A stretch of 64,000 bases of DNA from Acinetobacter halotolerans (GCF_004208515.1 NZ_SGIM01000004.1:1-64000), one strand, 5' to 3'; positions 1-9,799 are shown, counted from the stretch's first letter. Numbers and translations are program-made. The notes: generated by a model not told the origin, from the sequence alone.

Positions 1-20
1 CTCTAATCATCTAGAGTAAT

Positions 21-49
21 AAAAAAACACCCCTCTGGGGTGTTTTTTT
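21..49 (+). terminator. Intrinsic terminator of an upstream gene
   Basis: A CACCCC/GGGGTG stem (28-33 with 37-42) has a TCT loop and is extended by an A-run pairing with a T-run. The gene it ends lies outside the window. Confidence 0.75.
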
Positions 50-74
50 ATGCCTATTGTCTAATCTTTATTTT

Positions 75-191
75 CTTGTGTCCGAAAATAATTCCATAAA
101 TGATATTTTCTCTTGCGTCGGAAAAATTAATACTTAATTAATTTTTCCTCTTGCGTCGAAATAAAGCGATGCTTTATTTCTCCTCATGTCC
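75..191. repeat. Array of palindromic modules with constant linkers (array 1)
   Basis: Three different inverted repeats are joined by a near-constant linker of the form CTTGYGTCSG at 75, 112 and 150. The array ends in a variant linker CCTCATGTCC at 182. Module one (about 84-110) is an imperfect palindrome with GAAAATA at one end and TATTTTC at the other. Module two (120-146) has an 11-base perfect stem GAAAAATTAAT around ACTTA. Module three (158-180) has a 10-base stem GAAATAAAGC around GAT. All modules begin GAAA and end TTTC. The same modules recur in a different order at 1301-1498. I do not recognise a named repeat family. Confidence 0.8.
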
Positions 192-219
192 CAAACTGAT
201 ACCTCACTGTCCTAAACTG
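187..219 (+). promoter_or_regulatory. Candidate operator: direct repeat spaced 21 bases
   Basis: TGTCCCAAACTG (187-198) and TGTCCTAAACTG (208-219) differ at one base and are two helical turns apart. They lie just upstream of a possible -35. A related pair with the same 21-base spacing precedes the next gene (1493 and 1514). Which protein binds is unknown. The first half overlaps the end of the repeat array, so part of the similarity may come from the array. Confidence 0.4.
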
Positions 220-226
220 CACTTAA

Positions 227-255
227 TTGATACCAATAAAACAGTAAGATAAAAC
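227..255 (+). promoter_or_regulatory. Candidate promoter of first hydrolase gene
   Basis: TTGATA (227-232) is followed after 17 bases by TAAAAC (250-255), a weak -10. The direct repeat at 187-219 ends seven bases before the -35, a usual position for an activator. Confidence 0.35.
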
Positions 256-312
256 TCAAGAAAATGAACAAAAGTACTCAGTGAGATATTTCACTTAAAA
301 GGAGTAGGCTGT

Positions 313-1194
313 ATGAATGCTAAAGTAAATATTTCTAATCGCGCAGGTGCGAGTTTTCCTGTACGTCGCATGAATTTTGATTTTGACCAAGTTCCTGAAT
401 ATTGGATGAGTGGTTCAGCAGGTTTAACTCATTTTATGACAGCTCTATCTGCGTTATTTCCAGATGGTGAAAAGCTGTTCATTGATTCTGTTCGTGCAGT
501 TCGCCATCATCCTGCAATCAAAGATAATGAAGCACTACAAAAAGAAATCAGTGCTTTTATTGGTCAAGAAGCCATGCATACGCAAGAGCATGTTGGCTTT
601 AACCAGTCTGCACAGAAATATGGGCACGATGTTACAACTTTAGAAAAACGTACAGCAAAACTGATTCAACTTACGCGTAAGAATTTTGCTAAAGTTGTTA
701 AGCCATTTGGTATGACGCAAGAAATGGTGGATTTAACAGCTACGACTGCCTTGGAGCATTTTACTGCGACGATTGCGTCTGAATTGTTGCGCAATCCACA
801 TATTCAAGAGTTGATGACAGATGACACCATGTCATATATGTGGTTTTGGCACGCAGTAGAAGAAAATGAACATAAAGCAGTTGCTTATGATGTTTATGAG
901 GAGATTTTTGGTCGTGGTATCAAAGCCTATGCATTACGTAATACCGCTTTAGTGGTGGCCATGGTGCTTATCTTCTTGGCACAATCATCATTTGTCTTAC
1001 GCTTACTTAAACAAGATGGCAAACTGAACCTAAAAGAGTTGGGTATGATTTATAAATATGGTTATAGTCCATCAAAAGGAATTATTGCAGGAATGGTTGG
1101 GGAGATGCTGGCATATCTGAAACCAGGCTTCCATCCGAACGACTTGGATACTGTGCAGTTGCTCAAAGACTGGAAAGCAAAACTAGGCTTGTGA
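313..1194 (+). CDS. PF10118-type 'metal-dependent hydrolase', probable diiron membrane protein (paralog 1)
   Basis: 293 residues, with a good ribosome site (AAAGGAG, about ten bases before the ATG). It resembles the family annotated as predicted metal-dependent hydrolase (PF10118, COG3687), whose reaction is not established. The sequence shows E53, E86xxH89, E148 and E184xxH187, the order of ligands in ferritin-like diiron four-helix bundles, so I infer a diiron centre. A hydrophobic segment at about 211-230 could anchor it to the membrane after the metal site. The first 20 residues are identical to those of the gene at 1611, and a third paralog lies at 50548. The gene is monocistronic, with a terminator after it. 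The family call is fairly sure; the chemistry is inference. Confidence 0.8.
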   Translation: MNAKVNISNRAGASFPVRRMNFDFDQVPEYWMSGSAGLTHFMTALSALFPDGEKLFIDSVRAVRHHPAIKDNEALQKEISAFIGQEAMHTQEHVGFNQSAQKYGHDVTTLEKRTAKLIQLTRKNFAKVVKPFGMTQEMVDLTATTALEHFTATIASELLRNPHIQELMTDDTMSYMWFWHAVEENEHKAVAYDVYEEIFGRGIKAYALRNTALVVAMVLIFLAQSSFVLRLLKQDGKLNLKELGMIYKYGYSPSKGIIAGMVGEMLAYLKPGFHPNDLDTVQLLKDWKAKLGL

Positions 1195-1226
1195 TTTCTA
1201 GTTTTATCTATTAACTGTATGTTAAG

Positions 1227-1252
1227 AAAGGACAATTTTTATTGTCCTTTTC
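1227..1252 (+). terminator. Intrinsic terminator
   Basis: A perfect ten-base stem AAAGGACAAT/ATTGTCCTTT with a TTTT loop, followed by a T-rich stretch, ends the first hydrolase gene. Confidence 0.85.
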
Positions 1253-1300
1253 TTGTTTTTTTCATGAAAACTAAATTTTATATTCTTATTCGACAAATTT

Positions 1301-1498
1301 CCTTTGCGTCGAAATAAAGCGATGCTTTATTTTCTTGCGTCTAGAAATAATTCCATAAATGATCTTTTTCCCTTGCGTCGGAAAAATAATTCCATAAATG
1401 ATCTTTTTCCCTTGCGTCGGAAAAATAATTCCATAAATGATCTTTTTCCCTTGCGTCGGAAAAATTAATACTTAATTAATTTTTCCTCCTCATGTCCT
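1301..1498. repeat. Array of palindromic modules (array 2) with a 39-base tandem repeat
   Basis: Same module set as 75-191 but in a different order. The 10-base-stem GAAATAAAGC module comes first. Three copies of the ATTCCATAAATGAT-containing module follow, then the GAAAAATTAAT module and the closing CCTCATGTCC linker. Linkers CTTGCGTC start at 1334, 1372, 1411 and 1450; the last three are exactly 39 bases apart with identical units. Modules are kept whole, which suggests gain and loss of units. The array lies between two paralogous genes and could serve for recombination or mRNA structure; no function is shown. Confidence 0.8.
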
Positions 1499-1525
1499 AA
1501 GATGATGCTTTTGTGACCTTATTTG
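1493..1525 (+). promoter_or_regulatory. Candidate operator: direct repeat spaced 21 bases (copy 2)
   Basis: TGTCCTAAGATG (1493-1504) and TGACCTTATTTG (1514-1525) keep the 21-base spacing seen at 187-219. The second half continues as TGCACTTA, which is also present after the second half at the first gene (218-225). An AT-rich region with TATAAA at 1541 and 1553 follows, without a good -35, which would fit an activated promoter. Confidence 0.4.
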
Positions 1526-1610
1526 CACTTATTTAATGCATATAAAAGCGAGTATAAATAATAAATAAAGAATGATTAAAAAGAATATTTATATTGTAGG
1601 AGAACAAGGT

Positions 1611-2495
1611 ATGAATGCTAAAGTCAATATTTCAAACCGAGCTGGTGCTAGTTTCCCTGTACGCCGAATGGATTTTGAATTTGGTGAAGTACCGCGTTAC
1701 TGGGCACATGGTGATGCAGCATTGACTCATTTTATGACTGCACTTTCTGCGCTGTTTCCCGAGGGTGAGCAATTCTTTGTCAATAGTACTCGTGCCGTGA
1801 GAAATGATCCTAAATTATCAGATCCTCAATTACAAAAAGAAATTAGTGCCTTTATCGGTCAAGAGGCAATGCATTCAAAAGAACATTTGGCCTTTAATGC
1901 ATCTGCACAAGCTTATGGTTATGATGTACGAAAAATGGAAGCACAGACTGGGCGTTTGATTAATCGTACGATCGGAATCACCAGCACTTTGCTTAAACCT
2001 TTTGGTTTCAGTAAAGAAATGATTAGTTTGACAGGCACGTGTGCCTTAGAACATTTTACTTCGACGATTGCAGAAGAGTTATTGAGTAACCCAGACATTC
2101 AGGCAATGTTTCAAGATGAAACGATGTATCACCTTTGGATGTGGCATGCAGTAGAGGAGAATGAACATAAGGCGGTGGCTTTCGATGTGTATGAAGCTAT
2201 GTATGGTCGAGGTCCAAAAGCGTATTTTATGCGTTCGTTGGCGCTAGTGATTGCAATGGGTTTGATCTTCATCACGCAATCATATTTTACAGCGAAACTA
2301 CTCAAAACTGATGGTAAGCTTACTTGGCGTGATACCAAATATATGATCAAATTTATGTATGGCTATAAAGGCTTTATGTCGCGTCAAATTCCGACATTAC
2401 TCGATTTCCTCAGACCTCGTTTTCATCCGAATGATGATGATACAACTGAGTTATTAAATAAATGGCGTACTGAATTAGGCTTTAATCCAAGTTAA
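1611..2495 (+). CDS. PF10118-type 'metal-dependent hydrolase', probable diiron membrane protein (paralog 2)
   Basis: 294 residues. I chose the ATG at 1611 because AGGAG sits eight bases before it and the resulting N-terminus matches paralog 1 exactly for 20 residues. An in-frame ATG at 1572 would add 13 residues that paralog 1 lacks. The putative diiron ligands are all kept: E53, E85xxH88, E147 and E183xxH186. A hydrophobic stretch at about 210-230 follows the last metal motif. It is a tandem duplicate of the gene at 313 but is separated by its own terminator and promoter region, so the two copies can be expressed independently. The substrate is unknown. Confidence 0.8.
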   Translation: MNAKVNISNRAGASFPVRRMDFEFGEVPRYWAHGDAALTHFMTALSALFPEGEQFFVNSTRAVRNDPKLSDPQLQKEISAFIGQEAMHSKEHLAFNASAQAYGYDVRKMEAQTGRLINRTIGITSTLLKPFGFSKEMISLTGTCALEHFTSTIAEELLSNPDIQAMFQDETMYHLWMWHAVEENEHKAVAFDVYEAMYGRGPKAYFMRSLALVIAMGLIFITQSYFTAKLLKTDGKLTWRDTKYMIKFMYGYKGFMSRQIPTLLDFLRPRFHPNDDDTTELLNKWRTELGFNPS

Positions 2496-2500
2496 CTTCA

Positions 2501-2528
2501 ATGGACAGTGAAAACTGTCCATTTTTTT
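2501..2528 (+). terminator. Intrinsic terminator
   Basis: Stem ATGGACAGT/ACTGTCCAT with a GAAA loop, then a run of T, directly after paralog 2. Confidence 0.9.
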
Positions 2529-2588
2529 ATTCAAATTTAGTATTAAATTGCTGATAATCACATCATCATATTTATAGAGTAATAGATC

Positions 2589-3047
2589 TTGATCCGTTTG
2601 ATGCAAGAAAGTGATTTGGATAGTGTGGTTGCCATTGAGCGTTTGGTGCAAACACATCCATGGTCTAAGCAACAGTTTCAAGAATCGTTGGCTTCTTATC
2701 AATGCACTGTGTATGAGCAAGCACATCAAATTGTCGGTTTTTGCATTTTACAGCCTGTGTTAGATGAAGCAAATTTATTACTGATGGCCATTCATCCAAG
2801 TCAGCAAGGCAAAGGTTTGGGTTACAAATTACTCGATTATTCGATTGAGCAATTGAAAAATAATCCGATTCAGATTTTTTTAGAAGTACGAGAAAGTAAT
2901 ACAGCAGCGATTGGTTTATATGAAAAAGCGCAATTCCATCAAATTGATTTACGCAAAAACTATTATCCAAATGGTGATGGTTCAAGAGAGCATGCTGTGA
3001 TCATGGTCAAAACATGCACTGATGATTTTGCAGCGTTATTTCAATAA
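2589..3047 (+). CDS. rimI: Ribosomal protein alanine N-acetyltransferase RimI
   Basis: 152-residue GNAT protein. RimI acetylates the N-terminal alanine of ribosomal protein S18 using acetyl-CoA. The acetyl-CoA loop is visible as HPSQQGKGLGYKLL (about residues 69-82), and the C-terminal RxSNxAAIxLYEKAxF motif is typical of RimI. The start is taken as TTG at 2589, since the distance to the PWS motif then matches the family; ATG at 2601 is possible. The gene converges on ate with only four bases between them. Other GNAT enzymes of this size look alike, so the exact substrate is less certain than the fold. Confidence 0.75.
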   Translation: MIRLMQESDLDSVVAIERLVQTHPWSKQQFQESLASYQCTVYEQAHQIVGFCILQPVLDEANLLLMAIHPSQQGKGLGYKLLDYSIEQLKNNPIQIFLEVRESNTAAIGLYEKAQFHQIDLRKNYYPNGDGSREHAVIMVKTCTDDFAALFQ

Positions 3048-3051
3048 AATG

Positions 3052-3867
3052 CTACTTAATAATTAAATTATTCCATTCAGACGGAAGTGTACTCATTAAT
3101 GAATCTCCAAGTTGTTGGATTTCATTGTCTGCGAGAGGGCGATTGAGTCTTCGCCATTGCCCATCTAGTAACAGTTCGAGTGGCGTATATTGCGATTTAT
3201 AATTCATTTTTTGTGAATGAGGAACCCAGTATCCCAAATAAAGGTATTCAAGATTCAGGGTGCGGACATATTCGATTTGTTTGAGGATCGCAAAGACGCC
3301 TAAAGAACGACGTTGTTCATCTGGATCAAAAAAAGTATAAACGGCAGATAATCCATCATCCATTAGATCGCATGTGGAGACTCCAATCAGTTTTTTATCT
3401 TTCCATAATTCAAGAAAAAAACTCTCAGTACAGCTATGCACAAGGAATTTTTCAAATTGATCTAGGTTTGCTGGATACATGTCCCCATCAGCATGACGTT
3501 CATTGATGTAGCGTTCATATAAATCGTAATGTTGTTGGGTGGCTTGCGAGGTGGGCAAGATACTCATTTGTAAATCTTGGTTGCGTTTCCATGCCTTTTT
3601 CTGGCTGCTATTCATTTGAAATTCCTGAATAGGAACTCGACATGATAAGCATTGTCGACATAAGTGACACTCAGGGCGGTAAACAAAATCACCACTACGA
3701 CGAAAACCGACGCGAGAAAGTTCTGACAATGTCACCACATCAATGCGGTGAATCGGGTCTAGAAACACCATTCGAGCTGATTTGCTATCTAGATAGCTAC
3801 AGTCATGCGGTGGCGTGATGTAATACTGTAAGTCATTTAAAAGGGACTTGGGTTGGTATGATTTCAT
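3052..3867 (-). CDS. ate: Aminoacyl-tRNA--protein transferase (Ate/Bpt type)
   Basis: 271 residues. It transfers an amino acid from tRNA to the N-terminus of proteins bearing acidic N-terminal residues, marking them for ClpS/ClpAP. Bacterial members (Bpt) use leucyl-tRNA for Asp/Glu substrates, although annotation often says arginyltransferase. The N-terminal cysteine cluster ECHLCRQCLSCRVP (about residues 63-76) and the C-terminal YLGYWV and KYKSQY-like motif (here MNYKSQY) are family marks. GGAGGG precedes the ATG. It lies 28 bases after aat on the same strand, so the two transferases of the N-degron pathway are probably co-transcribed. Confidence 0.85.
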   Translation of the reverse strand: MKSYQPKSLLNDLQYYITPPHDCSYLDSKSARMVFLDPIHRIDVVTLSELSRVGFRRSGDFVYRPECHLCRQCLSCRVPIQEFQMNSSQKKAWKRNQDLQMSILPTSQATQQHYDLYERYINERHADGDMYPANLDQFEKFLVHSCTESFFLELWKDKKLIGVSTCDLMDDGLSAVYTFFDPDEQRRSLGVFAILKQIEYVRTLNLEYLYLGYWVPHSQKMNYKSQYTPLELLLDGQWRRLNRPLADNEIQQLGDSLMSTLPSEWNNLIIK

Positions 3868-3895
3868 GAATCTGTCCCTCCAAGGTGTTCGTCCG

Positions 3896-4627
3896 TTAAC
3901 CGTCTAATTTTGCATTAACTGCTATTGTTTTACTTGAAAATACACGTTCTTGATAGTTTTTCCAATTGATAGGGGGGGCAATAATTACATCTTGTAACGA
4001 TTTTAAATATATTTGGCGAGAAAGTGTACGTGCTCCTAAACTTATGAGATGTTCGTTAACCAGTTGACAATCCACCCAAGCTAACTGATTTTCTTGTCCA
4101 ATGAGCATTAGTGTATAAAAGGCCATCTTAGAGACATCGGTTTCAGTACTAAACATGGATTCACCGAAACAGCCTTTGCCAATACTGACGCCATATAAAC
4201 CACCTACAAGTTGCTGTTGCTTCCAGACCTCAACACTATAAGCATAGCCCGCTTCGAATAAAGCACAATAGCCTTGAATAATCTCTTCACTGATCCAAGT
4301 TTCATTTGCATAGCTGCGTGGCATGGAACACGAGCGCATGACCTCTTCAAAAGCATGGTTAACGGTAATCCGATAATCATGCTTTTTCATATTACGGATT
4401 AGTGATTTGCTCGGTTTGTATGACTTTGGTTCGATAATGCATCGGGGCTCGGGACTCCACCAACAAATTGGTTCATCTTCATTGAACCAAGGAAATAAGC
4501 CGTGAGTATATGCTTCGAATAAAGTAGCAGGGGATAGGTCTGCGCCAATACAGATAAATCCATGGCCGTCAGGATCTGCTTCTATTGGATCTGGAAAAGT
4601 GTATTGAGATAAGGGGAGCAGTTGCAT
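3896..4627 (-). CDS. aat: Leucyl/phenylalanyl-tRNA--protein transferase
   Basis: 243 residues, close to the usual 230-250. It moves Leu or Phe from tRNA onto N-terminal Arg or Lys of proteins, creating N-degrons read by ClpS. The family hallmarks [16 protein letters not shown] and the VEVW...[21 protein letters not shown] region (split around residues 130-165) are present. It is first in a likely aat-ate pair. No good ribosome site is visible before the ATG. A run of seven G on the plus strand (3972-3978) falls in this gene near its C-terminus. Confidence 0.93.
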   Translation of the reverse strand: MQLLPLSQYTFPDPIEADPDGHGFICIGADLSPATLFEAYTHGLFPWFNEDEPICWWSPEPRCIIEPKSYKPSKSLIRNMKKHDYRITVNHAFEEVMRSCSMPRSYANETWISEEIIQGYCALFEAGYAYSVEVWKQQQLVGGLYGVSIGKGCFGESMFSTETDVSKMAFYTLMLIGQENQLAWVDCQLVNEHLISLGARTLSRQIYLKSLQDVIIAPPINWKNYQERVFSSKTIAVNAKLDG

Positions 4628-4720
4628 ATCGAGATAAGTTAATAGGAATGATTCTAAACTAACTTAACTAGAGGGCGTTGACAATCTATATAGATCGTCA
4701 ACGTGAAATGATGGATACAA

Positions 4721-5973
<1,253 letters not shown>

Positions 5974-8900
5974 ATGACTGCGGTGTCAAGTGTTTATGCA
6001 CAACGCTTTTTAATGACATTATTTTTAATTTCTTTTGGCATTTATTTATTTCTTGCCACAGTGACCTACACACCATTTGATCCGGGTTGGATGCATATCT
6101 CTAGTGATACCCAGCATGTTTCAAATGCAAGTGGGGTCGCTGGCGCTTGGATCGCAGATTTATTATTTGGTTTCTTGGGCTGGGCGAGTTTACTTATTCC
6201 TTTATTTTTGTTTATAGAGGCCGTGCAGGTTTGGTGGCCAAGAAGCTTCCTGAACTTACCTTTTCGTTATGCTGCGCAGTTCTTTTTGATCTTATCGATC
6301 TCAAGTTTGTTATATCTACATTGGAATACACCTGCTGATACGCTTGATAATGCTGCAGGTGGCATCATTGGTTATGAGTTAGGACAAAGCTTGTCCCACT
6401 TGCTGACCATTTATGGCGCAACTTTGTTTTTAGTGGCATTTAGTATTTTATTGATTACTTTAGCTTTCGGTATTCAGTGGAATAAAACATGGTTGATGTT
6501 GAAAAAGACGCCAGCTTATTTACAAGATTTATTCTATAGAAATGTGCCGCAGAATGAGTCTGCTTATGACCGTACTGAGCAATTGGCGGCATCAGAAATC
6601 CCTGCAATAAAAAATAAAATATCACCACATGCCGAATCTGATGCTCAGCAAGTCAATATTGCCAGCCAAACGGCAGATGATGTTGAGTCTAAACCCACAA
6701 AAACAGATGACTCACATCACCAATTTTTGGCCGAAAAGTTATTTGCGGATGTGGTTGCGAAAGAGCAACAAAGTATTCAACCAAAACAAATGCCGCAAAC
6801 TGAAGACGACTTTGAGCAAACTTTACAACGAGCTCATCAATTTGAGACTGAAAGCCAGCGTTTAGTTCAAACAGGTGAAGTGTGGCGCGCACTGCAAAGC
6901 GATGATGCCAATCATAAACAGGAGATTGATGCGCTTCTCAGAGCTGCGGATGATGTAAACTCGTCTACAGCACCACAGCATTCGCAATCAGAATTTGTGG
7001 CGCAGAAGATTAATGATCACCATTTAGATTGGAATGACGATCAAATTTTTGATGAGTTATTGGCTGCAGTTCCAAACACCAAGACAGCAACCGATTTACA
7101 CACACCATTTAGAAATGAAGTTGAACAAACTGCTCATCATAATGCGCTGGAAGTGGATACTGACTTTGGTTCAGACGTCAGTAAATCGGCATCGAGCAAA
7201 AACCTTTATTCGCATCCATCATCTCCCAAAAATACAAATCTAGATGCACAAGATGATTTCGATCATTTTAATGATCTTTTAGTTGAAAGTGAGCAAGACA
7301 AGATAATAACTCCAACGAGCAGTAACTCTCATTTACAAACTGCTACTGTGAGCGCCTCTACTGAGTTGCAAAAAGAAAAGCTCTCCAAAGAAGCTTTTAT
7401 TGAAGCATGGCAAGAAACAGCAGGTAAGGCTGAAACAGATTTAGATCTAGAAGAAGATTTTGATTTGGATGCGCCATTAACGGATACATTTGGGCGACCA
7501 ATGTCACGTGCGATGCAAGTTGCTCAGAAACGTCGTGACTTGCCAACTTTGCCGGGCTTAGATTTGTTGGATGAGGTTGATCCAAACAAAAAGGTGAATT
7601 TTACAGCGGAGCAATTGGCACGACTTTCTGAATTGTTAGAAATTAAGCTACAGGAATTCAATGTAAAAGCACAGGTGGTTGAAGCTCAACCTGGACCTGT
7701 AGTCACGCGTTTTGAACTCGATCTCGCACCAGGCGTTAAAGCATCTAAAGTGACCAATATTTCGCGTGATTTAGCGCGTTCAATGTCGATGGCATCTGTG
7801 CGGGTTGTAGAAGTCATTCCGGGCAAACCTTATATTGGTATTGAAGTTCCGAACAGCACGCGTGAAATGGTGCGTCTGATTGAATTATTGACCATTCCTG
7901 CTTTTACCGATCCAAATAGCATTCTTTCTATGGCGATGGGTAAAGATATTTCAGGTAATCCTGTTATTGCAGATTTGGGTAAAGCACCACACATGTTGGT
8001 CGCGGGAACTACCGGTTCAGGTAAATCAGTAGCGGTTAACTCGATGATTTTATCGATGTTGCTGAAATATACGCCAGATCAATTACGCTTGATTCTTATT
8101 GATCCAAAACAGCTTGAATTAGCCAACTATAACGATATTCCACACTTATTAACGCCTGTTGTAACCGACATGAAAGATGCAGTCAGTGCATTAAACTGGT
8201 GTGTAAATGAAATGGAACGTCGTTATAAATTGATGTCGTTCTTGAAAATCCGTAAATTGAGTGACTATAACCGTAAGGTTGAAGAAGCGATTGCCAATGG
8301 TGAGGATTTAATCGATCCAACGTGGAAACCGAGTGACTCAGCAACACAAGAACGCGCACCGCGTTTGACGCCTTTACCTTCGATCGTCATCGTTGCGGAT
8401 GAATTTGCAGACATGATTATGCAGGTTGGAAAAAAAGCGGAAGAAATGATTACGCGTTTAGCGCAAAAATCTCGTGCGGCAGGTATTCACTTATTGCTTG
8501 CAACACAGCGTCCATCTGTAGATGTGATCACTGGTTTGATCAAAGCCAATATTCCTACCCGTGTAGCGTTGCGTGTAAACAGTAAGATTGACTCGCGTAC
8601 GATCTTGGATGCGGGTGGGGCAGAAGATTTACTCGGTCATGGTGATATGTTGTTCCTAGGGCCGGGTAAAATTGAACCTGAACGTGTTCATGGTGCATTT
8701 ATTAGTGATGACGAGGTCAACCGTATTTGTGATGCTTGGCGTGAACGTGGTGAACCTGACTACGTTGATGAAATCTTGACGCCTTTTGATGAAGAGTCTT
8801 CATCACGTAGTTTTGAAGATGGTGATGGTGATCCAAACCGTGATGCGCTTTATGATCAGTGTGTTGCTTTTGTTTTGGAAACACGCAAAGCCTCAACCTC

Positions 8901-9021
8901 ATCTTTACAGCGCAAATTCAGTTTAGGTTATAACCGAGCTGCGCGTATTATTGACCAAATGGAAGAGAATGGTATCGTTAGTGCGATGGGCGCGAATGGC
9001 AAACGAGATATACTCGTTTAA
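5974..9021 (+). CDS. ftsK: DNA translocase FtsK
   Basis: 1015 residues. FtsK sits at the division septum and pumps the chromosome termini apart, activating XerCD at dif. The N-terminus has several membrane segments (about residues 10-30, 60-90, 92-112, 140-165). A long acidic, Gln/Ser-rich linker (about 190-520) joins the RecA-type motor, with Walker A GTTGSGKS at about 678-685, the IVIVADEFADM Walker B region, and LLATQRPSVDVITG. A C-terminal winged-helix gamma domain (last about 65 residues) would read KOPS-like sequences. ACAGGA precedes the ATG. A terminator follows, so it is probably monocistronic. Confidence 0.96.
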   Translation: MTAVSSVYAQRFLMTLFLISFGIYLFLATVTYTPFDPGWMHISSDTQHVSNASGVAGAWIADLLFGFLGWASLLIPLFLFIEAVQVWWPRSFLNLPFRYAAQFFLILSISSLLYLHWNTPADTLDNAAGGIIGYELGQSLSHLLTIYGATLFLVAFSILLITLAFGIQWNKTWLMLKKTPAYLQDLFYRNVPQNESAYDRTEQLAASEIPAIKNKISPHAESDAQQVNIASQTADDVESKPTKTDDSHHQFLAEKLFADVVAKEQQSIQPKQMPQTEDDFEQTLQRAHQFETESQRLVQTGEVWRALQSDDANHKQEIDALLRAADDVNSSTAPQHSQSEFVAQKINDHHLDWNDDQIFDELLAAVPNTKTATDLHTPFRNEVEQTAHHNALEVDTDFGSDVSKSASSKNLYSHPSSPKNTNLDAQDDFDHFNDLLVESEQDKIITPTSSNSHLQTATVSASTELQKEKLSKEAFIEAWQETAGKAETDLDLEEDFDLDAPLTDTFGRPMSRAMQVAQKRRDLPTLPGLDLLDEVDPNKKVNFTAEQLARLSELLEIKLQEFNVKAQVVEAQPGPVVTRFELDLAPGVKASKVTNISRDLARSMSMASVRVVEVIPGKPYIGIEVPNSTREMVRLIELLTIPAFTDPNSILSMAMGKDISGNPVIADLGKAPHMLVAGTTGSGKSVAVNSMILSMLLKYTPDQLRLILIDPKQLELANYNDIPHLLTPVVTDMKDAVSALNWCVNEMERRYKLMSFLKIRKLSDYNRKVEEAIANGEDLIDPTWKPSDSATQERAPRLTPLPSIVIVADEFADMIMQVGKKAEEMITRLAQKSRAAGIHLLLATQRPSVDVITGLIKANIPTRVALRVNSKIDSRTILDAGGAEDLLGHGDMLFLGPGKIEPERVHGAFISDDEVNRICDAWRERGEPDYVDEILTPFDEESSSRSFEDGDGDPNRDALYDQCVAFVLETRKASTSSLQRKFSLGYNRAARIIDQMEENGIVSAMGANGKRDILV

Positions 9022-9040
9022 CGAGAAAAATCCAGTAAGG

Positions 9041-9066
9041 AAGCCTCTATTTTGAGGCTTTTCTTT
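9041..9066 (+). terminator. Intrinsic terminator of ftsK
   Basis: Stem AAGCCTC/GAGGCTT (9041-9047 and 9054-9060) followed by a T-rich tail. Confidence 0.8.
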
Positions 9067-9148
9067 TTATATTTGCTTATTTTTATATGGTAATAATCAC
9101 ATTTTTTATTTAAGCTTAGCCTTTAGGATCCCATCGCTAGGGTGAGCT

Positions 9149-9766
9149 ATGTTAGTCGCATTGAGTACGCTAATCTTTATTCATTTTTGTGCATTAATTA
9201 CGCCCGGACCAGATTTCTTTTTGGTCTCGCAAACGGCAATCAGTCGTTCACGTAAAGAGGCGGTATTAGTCGTTTTGGGTATTTGCATCGGTGCAATGCT
9301 TTGGTCACTCTTGGCTTTGATGGGGCTTAATATCATTTTTGAGAAAATGGCTTGGCTTAAACAAGGGTTATTGATTGCTGGTGGTTTATATTTGTGCTGG
9401 CTCGGTTTTCAAATGCTTCGTTCTGCTTTCTCTAAAGGGGATCAGACGGTAAATCCCATTGTCTTACCTCAATCGCCTTATTTGTTTTTTATGAAAGGAT
9501 TGCTAACAAATCTGTCTAACCCAAAAGCGATCATTTATTTTGGTAGTGTATTCTCTCTGTTTTTAACCAATCCTTTATTTGATCAGCATCATTCATTGCT
9601 TTTTATTATTGTCTCAGTTGAAACTGCATTGTGGTTTACTTTGGTCGCATTTGTCTTTTCTTTACCCACATTTCGAAATGCTTATCAAAACTTTGCAAAA
9701 TGGATCGATGGTGTGTCAGGTGGAATTTTCACCTTATTGGGTGTTTATTTGATTGGCAGTCGTTAG
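9149..9766 (+). CDS. LysE/RhtB family amino acid exporter
   Basis: 205 residues with about six hydrophobic segments. The family exports amino acids or similar metabolites through the inner membrane. The N-terminal TPGPDFFLVSQTAISRSRK region carries the TPGP hallmark (residues 17-20), and LSNPKAIIYF (about 124-133) is the second conserved block. The substrate cannot be told from sequence. GGTGAG lies shortly before the ATG. The gene converges with the small PA4642-like gene across a shared terminator. Confidence 0.88.
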   Translation: MLVALSTLIFIHFCALITPGPDFFLVSQTAISRSRKEAVLVVLGICIGAMLWSLLALMGLNIIFEKMAWLKQGLLIAGGLYLCWLGFQMLRSAFSKGDQTVNPIVLPQSPYLFFMKGLLTNLSNPKAIIYFGSVFSLFLTNPLFDQHHSLLFIIVSVETALWFTLVAFVFSLPTFRNAYQNFAKWIDGVSGGIFTLLGVYLIGSR

Positions 9767-9770
9767 TCAA

Positions 9771-9799
9771 AAAAACGCCTGCATGATGCAGGCTTTTTT
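9771..9799. terminator. Bidirectional intrinsic terminator
   Basis: Stem GCCTGCA/TGCAGGC with a TGA loop, flanked by A5 on the left and T8 on the right, between convergent genes. It can serve both strands. Confidence 0.88.

Noticed and set aside
1301..1498. Possible CRISPR array
   Set aside because: The constant part is only about ten bases, the variable parts are palindromes that recur at another locus, and no cas genes are near.
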